Source: Extensimonas perlucida (GTDB lineage: Bacteria; Pseudomonadota; Gammaproteobacteria; Burkholderiales; Burkholderiaceae_C). Taken from it: DNA of 64,000 nt. The notes below the pieces were generated by a model, which saw only the letters and a program-made list of their open reading frames with translations, searched no databases and had not been told where the DNA came from. The stretch spans positions 1-64,000 of the forward strand of contig NZ_VMYE01000012.1 in the NCBI RefSeq assembly GCF_007655255.1, written 5' to 3'. The translations under genes and the position numbers were made by a program. Shown here in pieces: positions 57,391-64,000 of the stretch (positions within the stretch are counted from its first letter, which is position 1; every line of letters begins with the position of its first letter).

Positions 57391-59006
57391 TGAGGGACCG
57401 GATCATGGAAACTACTGAATCAATAGCTGCTAGCGCTCGTCCTACCTGTGCAAATGGCCAAAATGATGCAAAACTTTCAGACGCCGGCACGCGCGCGGCG
57501 GCGCTGCGCTTCATCACCTGCGGCTCGGTCGATGACGGCAAAAGCACGCTGATCGGGCGCCTGCTGCTCGACAGCCGCGCGGTGCTGCAAGACCACCTCG
57601 CGGGCGTCACACGCGGCGGCACGGCCGACCTGGCACTGCTCACCGATGGCCTGCAGGCCGAGCGCGAGCAAGGCATCACCATCGACGTGGCCTGGCGTTA
57701 CTTTGCCACCGAGGCGCGCAAGTTCATCATCGGCGACGCGCCGGGGCACGAGCAATACACGCGCAACATGGTCACCGCCGCCTCGCAGGCCGACGCCGCC
57801 GTGGTACTCGTCGATGCCACCAAGCTGGACTGGCGCAACGCTGCGCTCGCGCTGCTGCCGCAAACGCGCCGCCACACGCTGCTGCTCGACCTGCTGCGCG
57901 TGCCCTCCATCGTGTTTGCGATCAACAAGCTCGACGCCGTGGACGACCCGGCCACCGCGTATGCGCACATCCGCACGGCCTTGCAGGACTTCACGCGCGC
58001 GAGCGGCATCACGCCCACGGCCATCGTGCCGATCTCGGCGCTCGAAGGCTGGAACGTGGTCGATTTCGAGCACACGCACGCGGGCTGGTGCGGCTACCAG
58101 GGCCCGAGCTTGCTGCAAGTATTGGAGCAGCTGCCCACCACGCCTGCCGATTCCGCCTTGCCGCTGGCTCTGCCCGTGCAGTGGGTGGAAAAGTTCTCCG
58201 CCTCGGCAGACACCACGCGCGGGCGCCGCGTGTTCTGGGGCCGCGTGGCCGCGGGCCAGGTGTACGAGGGCATGGCGGTGCAAGTCTTCCCGAGCGGCCA
58301 CATGGCGCGCGTGGCGCAGGTGCTAGGAGCCTGTCGGACTTTGGGCGTCGAAAGCGAGAATGCACCCCGGCGAGGCCAGTTTTTGCCGGATTCGCCGCCC
58401 CATAGCGGGACTATGGGGCAAGAAGCCGGTAAAAAATGGGCCGCTGCGGCGCATTCGCAGCCGACGATTTCAAAGTCCGACAGGCTCCTAGACGCCGTGC
58501 GCACGCCCCAGGCCGTGTGCGCGGGCCGCAGCGCCGGCGTGGTGCTGGACCGTGAAGTCGATGTATCGCGCGGCGACTGGCTCATGGCCGCGCCCGCCGC
58601 TGGTGCCGTGCCGCAAACGCCACAGGACGACGACTTCGACATGCCCGCAGCACCCGCGGCTGCGCCCGTCTGGCCCGCGCGGCGCGACTTCACGGCCACG
58701 CTCGCCTGGATGGACGACGAGCCGCTGCAGCCGGGCCGCGTCTATTGGGCGCTGCACGGTCACCGCTGGGTCAAGGCCAAGGTGCAGCGCATCCTGCACC
58801 GGCTCGACATCCACACCCTGGCCGCGCAAGAAGCCACGCAGCTCGAGCCCAACGCGATCGGCCAGGTGCAATTGCTGCTGCAAGAGCCCATCCCCGTCGC
58901 GCCCTTCACGCAGGCGCGCGTGCTCGGTTCGCTGATCCTTGTTGACACCGCAAGCCACCGCACCGCCGCCGCCGTGCTGGTGCAAGCTGGCATTGCCCTG
59001 ACTTAG
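57390..59006 (+). CDS. cysN: Sulfate adenylyltransferase subunit 1 with in-frame repeat insertion
   Basis: A 538-residue EF-Tu-like GTPase that drives APS synthesis with CysD. GTPase motifs are [18 protein letters not shown] (G1), [11 protein letters not shown] (G2), [13 protein letters not shown] (G3), [10 protein letters not shown] (G4) and [10 protein letters not shown] (G5). Two oddities are visible. Residues 10-28 come from a dispersed repeat. Residues 313-367 ([12 protein letters not shown] through SDRLL) are encoded by a palindromic element that interrupts domain 2 between VAQVL and DAVRTPQAV. The frame stays open. No CysC domain is fused. Confidence 0.93.
   Translation: MRDRIMETTESIAASARPTCANGQNDAKLSDAGTRAAALRFITCGSVDDGKSTLIGRLLLDSRAVLQDHLAGVTRGGTADLALLTDGLQAEREQGITIDVAWRYFATEARKFIIGDAPGHEQYTRNMVTAASQADAAVVLVDATKLDWRNAALALLPQTRRHTLLLDLLRVPSIVFAINKLDAVDDPATAYAHIRTALQDFTRASGITPTAIVPISALEGWNVVDFEHTHAGWCGYQGPSLLQVLEQLPTTPADSALPLALPVQWVEKFSASADTTRGRRVFWGRVAAGQVYEGMAVQVFPSGHMARVAQVLGACRTLGVESENAPRRGQFLPDSPPHSGTMGQEAGKKWAAAAHSQPTISKSDRLLDAVRTPQAVCAGRSAGVVLDREVDVSRGDWLMAAPAAGAVPQTPQDDDFDMPAAPAAAPVWPARRDFTATLAWMDDEPLQPGRVYWALHGHRWVKAKVQRILHRLDIHTLAAQEATQLEPNAIGQVQLLLQEPIPVAPFTQARVLGSLILVDTASHRTAAAVLVQAGIALT
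57416..57473 (+). repeat. Dispersed ATAGCTGC repeat, copy 8, at the 5' end of cysN
   Basis: GAATCAATAGCTGCTAGCGC is followed at the standard spacing by TGTGCAAATGGCCAAAATG. It encodes [19 protein letters not shown] in the poorly conserved N-terminus of CysN. Confidence 0.8.
58323..58491. mobile_element. 169-bp palindromic CTAG element (MITE-like) inserted in cysN
   Basis: The element begins CTAGGAGCCTGTCGG and ends with its reverse complement CCGACAGGCTCCTAG; 21 terminal bases on each side are perfect inverted repeats. The two halves stay alignable to a central CCCCATAG-CGGGA-CTATGGGG hairpin. If TA or CTAG at the ends is a duplicated target, the net gain is 165 bp, exactly 55 codons, which explains why cysN remains open. 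Half copies occur at 410-491 and 17378-17438, and a 14-base piece at 53014-53027. Confidence 0.88.
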
Positions 59007-59083
59007 ATCAGCCCCTACTGCGTTCATCAGCATCCATCGCCCGCATAAAATCGCGGGCTTTCACCCACCGGCAACCATCCGTC

Positions 59084-59413
59084 ATGACCCACGTCGTTAC
59101 CGAAAACTGCATCAACTGCAAATACACCGATTGCGTGGACGTGTGCCCCGTCGATTGCTTCAAAGAAGGGCCGAACTTCCTGACCATCGACCCCGACGAG
59201 TGCATAGACTGTGCGGTCTGCATCCCCGAATGTCCGGCCAACGCCATCTTCGCCGAAGAAGACGTGCCCTCGGACCAACTCGCGTTCATCAAGATCAACG
59301 CCGAGCTTGCGCGCGCCGCCGGCTGGAAAACCATCACCAAGCGCAAGGCCCCGCTGCCCGATGCCGACGAATGGAACGGCAAGCCGGGCAAAATCCAGCA
59401 CCTGATCCGCTGA
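59084..59413 (+). CDS. fdxA: 7Fe ferredoxin FdxA
   Basis: A 109-residue ferredoxin with one [3Fe-4S] and one [4Fe-4S] cluster. It starts [20 protein letters not shown]; cluster cysteines are Cys9, Cys12 (C-x2-C), Cys17, Cys21 and Cys25, with a second [12 protein letters not shown] motif. The long C-terminal tail ([12 protein letters not shown]) is typical of FdxA. It lies just after the cys operon and just before a ferredoxin reductase gene. Confidence 0.96.
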   Translation: MTHVVTENCINCKYTDCVDVCPVDCFKEGPNFLTIDPDECIDCAVCIPECPANAIFAEEDVPSDQLAFIKINAELARAAGWKTITKRKAPLPDADEWNGKPGKIQHLIR

Positions 59414-59497
59414 GCTTGATCCGCTGCATCTGACGCGCCGCGCCGCTTTTCTTCCCCCGCTGCCTCCCCATCGCCTTTTGCCGCTGTCGCCACCGCC

Positions 59498-60640
59498 GTG
59501 TCCACCGCCACCGAGCACCCCACCGCCGACGCCGTGGTCATAGGCGCGGGCCCGGTTGGCCTGTTCCAGGTGTTTCAACTGGGCCTGCAAGGCATACGGG
59601 CGCATGTCATCGATGCGCTCGCGCACGCAGGCGGCCAGTGTGCCGAGCTCTACGCCGACAAACCCATTTACGACCTCCCAGGCGTGCCGCGCTGCACGGG
59701 CAGCGAGCTCGTCGCGCTGCTTTTGCGCCAGACCGCGCCGTTTGCGCCGCGCTGGCGGTTCGGCAGCTTGGTACAAGCCTTGCAGCCGCAGCCCGACGGC
59801 CAGTTGCTGCTCGGTTGTAGCGACGGCACGCAACTGCACGCGCGCCAGGTCTTCATCGCCGCGGGGCTGGGTGCCTTCGTGCCAAAGCGTTTGCCGCTGC
59901 CGGGCCTCGAGCGCTTCGAAGGCCGCCAGGTTTTCTACGCCAACGCGATTCCCGCGCCCGCCACCTGTGCGGGCCTGCGTGTGGTGGTGCACGGCGGCGA
60001 GGAAAGCGCCGTCGCCCAGGCCGTGGCGCTGGCCGAGCGGCGCCCATCTGCCACCGGCGGCGCTGGCGCCGGCGCGCCTGCCAGCGTCACCTTGCTGCAC
60101 CGCCGCGAGGTGTTTCAAGCGCCGCCCGAATTGCTCGCGCGCCTGCAGCAGCTGCGCGACGCGGGGTTGCTGCAGGTGGTGACGGGGCAGATTACGGGCT
60201 TTCACACCGCAGTCGAAGAGGGCGCCGAACAAGGCATTGATGCCGCCGAGACACGCCTGTGCGCGCTCGAAGTCCTCACCCCCGCGGGCCACACCGAGCG
60301 CCTGCCGCTGGACCAGTTGCAGGCGCTGCTGGGCATCTCGCCGCGCCTCGGGCCCATCACCGACTGGGGCTTGGCGCTCGAGCGCAAGCAGCTGCGTGTC
60401 GATCCTGCCACCATGGCCACCAGTGTGCCCGGCATCTACGCCGTGGGCGACATCAACAGCTACCCCGGCAAACGCAAGCTGCTGGTCTGCGGCTTCCATG
60501 AAGCCACTCTCGCTGCCTGGGCCGCCGCCGAAGCCCGCGCCGGCCAGCCCCTGCCACTGCAATACACGACCACCAGCCCGCGGCTGCAGGAGCGGCTGGG
60601 GGTGCGGGAATCTTTGGAATCCGACCCCAAGGACTCCTGA
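59498..60640 (+). CDS. Ferredoxin/flavodoxin--NADP+ reductase, thioredoxin-reductase-like type
   Basis: A 380-residue FAD/NAD(P)H two-domain flavoprotein. It has FAD-binding VVIGAGPVGLFQVFQLGLQG, GGQCAELYADKPIYDLPG, an NADPH segment VVVHGGEESAVAQAV, and C-terminal GIYAVGDINSYPGKRKLL. The CxxC of thioredoxin reductase is missing, as in TrxR-like FNR (YumC/FNR2 type). The start is GTG at 59498. Its place 84 bp after fdxA suggests it reduces FdxA, which could supply electrons to CysI; that link is inferred. Confidence 0.9.
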   Translation: MSTATEHPTADAVVIGAGPVGLFQVFQLGLQGIRAHVIDALAHAGGQCAELYADKPIYDLPGVPRCTGSELVALLLRQTAPFAPRWRFGSLVQALQPQPDGQLLLGCSDGTQLHARQVFIAAGLGAFVPKRLPLPGLERFEGRQVFYANAIPAPATCAGLRVVVHGGEESAVAQAVALAERRPSATGGAGAGAPASVTLLHRREVFQAPPELLARLQQLRDAGLLQVVTGQITGFHTAVEEGAEQGIDAAETRLCALEVLTPAGHTERLPLDQLQALLGISPRLGPITDWGLALERKQLRVDPATMATSVPGIYAVGDINSYPGKRKLLVCGFHEATLAAWAAAEARAGQPLPLQYTTTSPRLQERLGVRESLESDPKDS

Positions 60641-60647
60641 CCCTCCG

Positions 60648-62054
60648 TCACTCCCCGTGCCCTGCGCTGCTTACGGTCACGCCGATGCGCACGCGCAGAC
60701 CGCCGAGGTCGGGGCTTCGGTCCACTTGCACCTGCAGGTGGTACAGGCGCGCCAGGCGTTGCACGATGGACCAGCCCAGGCCGCTGCCGCCGCCGCTGTG
60801 GCTGGCGCTGCGGGCGCGGAAAAAGCGCTCGCCCAGGCGGGCCATATCGGCCGCGTCGAGGCCGGGGCCGCTGTCTTCTACGCAAAGCAGAACTTCGTGC
60901 GCCTGGGGTGACGCACCGCGGCCGGTGGGGCGCAGGGACTCCACCCGCACGCGTATTTGCGCGCCCGGCGGGCTGTAGCGCAGGGCGTTGTCGAGCAGGT
61001 TGCGCACCAGCACCTGCGCCAGCGCCTCGGGCAGCACGGTCGCGGCGTGCGTGGGCGGCAGCTCCAGGCGCAGCGTCTGCTGGCGTGCCTGCGCGCGCGG
61101 CTGCAGGTCGGCCGCGATGCTGCGCACGGCATCGGCCAGGTCAGACTGCGCTGGCGGGTGCGCGGGTGCGACTTCGGCGTCCAGCCGGGCCAGCTGCAGC
61201 AGCTGCTCGACCAGCCGCGTGGCGCGGTCGCAACCCTGCACGGTGGCGGCCAGCGCGGTGGCACGTTCGGCCTCGTCGCGTGCACCCTGCGCCACCTGGG
61301 CCTGCATGCGGATGCCGGCGATCGGGGTGCGCAATTCGTGCGCGGCGTCGGCGGTGAATTGCTGCTCGGCCGCGAGCAGGTGCGCGATGCGCTCGAACAG
61401 GCCGTTGAGCGCCTCGACCAGCGGCAGCACGTCGGGCGGCACGCCCTGCGTGGGCAGCGGCGCGAGCGACTGCGGCTGGCGCGCGCGCAGCGCCTGCCCC
61501 AGCGTGCGCAGCGGCCGCAGCGAGGCGCGCACGGCCCACCAGATGGCGAGCGCGAGCAGCGGCAGGGTGAAGGCCAGCGGCCGGGCCATGCTGCGCAGGC
61601 TGGCGAGCACGATTTCCGCGCGCGCGGCCTGCAGTTCGCCCACCTGCAGCAGCAGGTCGGCGTCCTTGCCGGGGGTGACGAACACGCGCCAGCTTTTGCC
61701 ATCGGCGCGGCTGTCGTAAAAGCCTGGCGTGTGCTGTGCAGACAGGGGTTGCTGCGGCGCATTGGCCGAGTGCGCGAGCAGCCGGCCTTCGTGCCAGACC
61801 TGAAACACCACGCGCGGCTGGTAGCGGTGCAGTTCGGGGGCCGGGTGGATGCCGTCTTCGTCCAGCTCGTCGAGCGGCTGCATGCGCAGCAGGGCGGCGG
61901 CCTGCGCGAGGTGTGCGTCCAGCAGTTCGCCGACTTCGTGCTCGGCGTCGCGCCAGGTAAGGATGGCGCCCGCAGCCCATGCGAGCATCACCAGAGCCAG
62001 CACGGTGTAGAGCAGGCGGCGCTGCAGCGACAGCGGTCTGGCGGCGCCCGTCAT
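60648..62054 (-). CDS. Sensor histidine kinase (QseC-like)
   Basis: A 468-residue inner-membrane kinase with two helices (LLYTVLALVMLAWAAGAIL and PLAFTLPLLALAIWWAV) around a periplasmic domain of about 130 residues. A HAMP-like linker is followed by the H-box FTADAAHELRTPIAGIRMQ (His239), N-box LVRNLLDNALRYSPPG, and G-boxes DSGPGL and GGGSGLGWSIV. It overlaps the response regulator gene by ATGA. The signal is unknown. Confidence 0.93.
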   Translation of the reverse strand: MTGAARPLSLQRRLLYTVLALVMLAWAAGAILTWRDAEHEVGELLDAHLAQAAALLRMQPLDELDEDGIHPAPELHRYQPRVVFQVWHEGRLLAHSANAPQQPLSAQHTPGFYDSRADGKSWRVFVTPGKDADLLLQVGELQAARAEIVLASLRSMARPLAFTLPLLALAIWWAVRASLRPLRTLGQALRARQPQSLAPLPTQGVPPDVLPLVEALNGLFERIAHLLAAEQQFTADAAHELRTPIAGIRMQAQVAQGARDEAERATALAATVQGCDRATRLVEQLLQLARLDAEVAPAHPPAQSDLADAVRSIAADLQPRAQARQQTLRLELPPTHAATVLPEALAQVLVRNLLDNALRYSPPGAQIRVRVESLRPTGRGASPQAHEVLLCVEDSGPGLDAADMARLGERFFRARSASHSGGGSGLGWSIVQRLARLYHLQVQVDRSPDLGGLRVRIGVTVSSAGHGE

Positions 62055-62716
62055 GCCTCGCCCCGCGGCAGCAGGTAGCCCACGCCGCGCACGGTTTCTA
62101 TGAGCTCGGGGCGCAGCTTGCGGCGCAGGTGCGAGATGTGCACCTCGATGGCGTTGCTTTGCACCTCATGCCCCCAGCGGTACAGGTGCTGCTCCAGTTG
62201 CTCGCGGCTGAGCACACGGCCGGCGTTGAGCAAAAAGGCGTGCAGCAGGTCGTATTCGCGCTGCGAGAGCTCGACGGGCCGCCCGTCCAGCCAGACCTGG
62301 TGCGCGGCGGGGTCGAGTTCCACGTTGCCGCTGCGCAGTCTGGCTTGGGGCTGGCCGTGGGCGCGCCGCACCAGGGCGCGCAGGCGCGCTGCGAGCTCGT
62401 GCAGGTCTATGGGTTTGATGAGGTAGTCGTCGGCACCCGCGTCCAGCCCGGCCACGCGCGCGGCAATGGCGTCGCGCGCGGTGAGCACCAGCAGCGGCGT
62501 GTTGATGCGCTGGCGGCGCAGATGCTGCAGCACGTCCATGCCGTCCTGGCGCGGCAGGCCCAGGTCGAGCACCCCGGCCTGGTAGGCCCCGCTGGCCAGT
62601 TCGCGCTCGGCGGCGATGCCGTCACGCACCCAGTCCACCTGAAAACCGTGCTGCATCAGCCCCGCCCGCAGGCCGGAGCCGAGGATGTCGTCGTCTTCTG
62701 CGAGCAGGATGCGCAT
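62051..62716 (-). CDS. OmpR-family response regulator (QseB-like)
   Basis: A 221-residue regulator. The receiver domain has acidic residues at AEDDD, the phosphoacceptor Asp51 in VLDLGLPRQD, Thr in LVLTARD and Lys in YLIKPIDL. A C-terminal winged-helix DNA-binding domain ends with EVHISHLRRKLRPELIETVRGVGYLL. It is co-translated with the kinase and follows the cytochrome genes on the same strand, 72 bp after the cytochrome b stop. Confidence 0.95.
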   Translation of the reverse strand: MRILLAEDDDILGSGLRAGLMQHGFQVDWVRDGIAAERELASGAYQAGVLDLGLPRQDGMDVLQHLRRQRINTPLLVLTARDAIAARVAGLDAGADDYLIKPIDLHELAARLRALVRRAHGQPQARLRSGNVELDPAAHQVWLDGRPVELSQREYDLLHAFLLNAGRVLSREQLEQHLYRWGHEVQSNAIEVHISHLRRKLRPELIETVRGVGYLLPRGEA

Positions 62717-62788
62717 GGAAGGTCGGGGGGGAGGGAAGCGGGATGCCCGCAGTATCGCAGGCGCGGGGCAGTGCAGAAGAAGGCGGGT

Positions 62789-63460
62789 TCAGTCGTCATC
62801 GTCGTGCTGCTGCCCATGCCAATCCGCGCCCGTTGCGCCCGGCACTGGCTGCGGCGCCGTGTGCCACTGCCAGCTCCAGAAGGCCAGCACGCAGGCGAGC
62901 ACGGTGGCCGCGAGCAGGCCGTGGTTCTTCGGGGCCAGATCGGGCCCGGAGCCTGCCACGCGGCCGGTGAGCATGGGCAAGGCCTGGTTTTTGCGGCGCA
63001 GCAGGCTCAGCCCGGCGATCAGGCCGATATGGCCCAGCACCACGGCCAGCATGGCGTTGCCGAAGAATTCATGCAACTCCTCCAGCCATTCGCCTCCCCA
63101 GCCGCCGCCCCATTCGGCGTAGCTGGCATAGCCGCTGAGCGTGAGGGGCAGGATCAGCGCCAGGATCAAGGCCACGGCCAGCGCCATGAGCAGATGCTGT
63201 CCCTGCCGCCAGGCCGGGGCGGCCGTGCGCAGCGACCGCAGCCAGGCGGGCAGCCCCTGCAGCCTGCTCCACAGGTAGGTCAGCCGTGCATGGCGCGGGC
63301 CCAGCAGGCCCCAGAGCACGCGCGCCACCAGCAGGCCGCCGAGCGTGTAGCCCAGCGTGACGTGCACCAGCCGCCAATGCTCGCCTTCGGCCGTGAGGTA
63401 GGCGCCGGTAAAGCTCAGCGCCATCAGCCAGTGCAGCATGCGCGTGGTGGCGTCGGTCAC
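62789..63460 (-). CDS. Cytochrome b561-type membrane protein
   Basis: A 223-residue, four-helix cytochrome b561/NiFe-hydrogenase-type di-heme b protein. Heme-ligand histidines are likely in RMLHWLMALSF, WRLVHVTLGYTLG, ELHEFFGNAML and VVLGHIGLIAG. A His/Asp-rich tail (WHGQQHDDDD) ends it. The start is uncertain: GTG at 63460 is the first usable codon, since no ATG, GTG or TTG occurs upstream in the open frame. It likely carries electrons to or from the diheme cytochrome c encoded upstream. Confidence 0.82.
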   Translation of the reverse strand: MTDATTRMLHWLMALSFTGAYLTAEGEHWRLVHVTLGYTLGGLLVARVLWGLLGPRHARLTYLWSRLQGLPAWLRSLRTAAPAWRQGQHLLMALAVALILALILPLTLSGYASYAEWGGGWGGEWLEELHEFFGNAMLAVVLGHIGLIAGLSLLRRKNQALPMLTGRVAGSGPDLAPKNHGLLAATVLACVLAFWSWQWHTAPQPVPGATGADWHGQQHDDDD

Positions 63461-63619
63461 GCGGCGCGAGGCGCTGCGGGAAGGGTTGCGGGCGGCGGTG
63501 CGTGAAGGGCTGGGGGCGGCAGGGCCGGGCGCGTTGCCGGGGGTGCCGGGGCCAGCAGATGCGGGGAGGTGGGGGTTTATGGTGGGCTCCAGGTGTGGAT
63601 GGGGAGGGTTGCGCGGGCG

Positions 63620-64000
63620 TCAGCGCGGAATGTGGATGCGGTCCTCGTCGAAGTCACCCGTTTCGGCGCGGCTGTGGCATGCGGCGCATTGGGCACGGCT
63701 GCCGACGGCGGGGCGGCGCCAGATTTCGGGGGGCACTTCGCGGTGCTCGCGCTCGAACCATGCGGAGCGGGTGATGCGGTCCTGCGGCGGCTCTTCGCGC
63801 CCGCGCCGCGACGTACCGGCGTTGGCTTGCAGCCAGGTGCTGATCTGCTGCACGCTGGCCGCGTCGAGCGAGGCATCGCTGCCGTAGTGCTTGTCCAGCC
63901 CGCTCATGATGCGCTGCCAGGAGCGTGCGGGCAGCAGGCCGGGCGGATACGCCATGTGGCAGGCGGCGCATTCTTGCTGGTAGGCCGGCAGCCGTGCTGC
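63620..64000 (-). CDS. Diheme cytochrome c, 5' end beyond the window
   Basis: The frame is open to the window edge, giving at least 127 residues. Two CxxCH heme sites are visible: ECAACHMAYPPGLLP near the visible N-terminal side and QCAACHSRAETGDF near the C-terminus. Spacing and the WFEREHREVP and DEDRIHIPR segments fit the diheme cytochrome c (DHC) domain family, probably periplasmic; the signal peptide is not in the window. A 159-bp spacer without recognisable features separates it from the cytochrome b gene. Confidence 0.85.
   Translation of the reverse strand, partial: AARLPAYQQECAACHMAYPPGLLPARSWQRIMSGLDKHYGSDASLDAASVQQISTWLQANAGTSRRGREEPPQDRITRSAWFEREHREVPPEIWRRPAVGSRAQCAACHSRAETGDFDEDRIHIPR

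Noticed and set aside
60648-62078. Long plus-strand open frames opposite the histidine kinase
   Set aside because: Shadow frames of the kinase gene with biased composition and no domain.

Overview
The window is GC-rich chromosomal DNA (about two thirds G+C by eye) from a betaproteobacterium, most likely a Comamonadaceae member close to Acidovorax, Alicycliphilus or Comamonas. The evidence is the 32-kDa-type porin, PhaR and a beta-ketothiolase, an elongation factor P with Arg32, the gene order cysI-DUF934-cysH-cysD-cysN, an FtsK-LolA-RarA run, and a short dispersed repeat (core ATAGCTGC-AGCGC) that I associate with this family. Most of the window is ordinary core genome with short intergenic spaces, many ATGA/TGATG overlaps and one tRNA.

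Layout. 0-5.9 kb: the end of an IS transposase, a repeat half-element, PP2C phosphatase, bamD, a fluoride channel, a PagL-like lipid A deacylase, and a universal stress protein overlapping glgB. 5.9-11 kb: beta-ketothiolase, PIN-PhoH ATPase, a Bcp peroxiredoxin, an IS remnant and ppsR. 11-20 kb: ppsA divergent from ppsR, a DUF4212/sodium:solute symporter pair, a hypothetical protein, an HxlR regulator, a hairpin-element cluster, a porin and a nitronate monooxygenase-like flavoprotein. 20-35.4 kb: a tripartite RND efflux operon, an alpha/beta hydrolase, an aldo/keto reductase, a YbaK deacylase, then an Emr-type tripartite efflux operon with two tandem MFS paralogues. 35.5-48 kb: panC, panB, nadC-nadA, phaR, rimO, efp, tRNA-Val, trxB, ftsK, lolA and rarA. 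48-52 kb: a branched-chain amino-acid-type ABC transporter (livHMGF) with no binding-protein gene. 52-59 kb: an SMP-30-like lactonase and the assimilatory sulfate operon. 59-64 kb: 7Fe ferredoxin, a thioredoxin-reductase-like ferredoxin reductase, a QseBC-like two-component system, and a cytochrome b561 / diheme cytochrome c pair cut by the window end.

The genes make coherent sense together. Sulfate is activated by CysDN, reduced as APS by an Fe-S-type CysH (no cysC is present), and sulfite is reduced by CysI. PpsR controls PpsA. NadA feeds NadC, while PanB and PanC serve pantothenate synthesis.

The most unusual content is repetitive DNA inside essential genes. A 169-bp palindromic MITE-like element is inserted in frame in cysN and should add 55 residues. 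Separately, a ~47-bp repeat with constant internal spacing occurs at least eight times: in spacers, in the 5' coding ends of lolA, the DUF934 gene and cysN, and in a variable loop of rarA. All family calls and alignments were made by eye, without searches.
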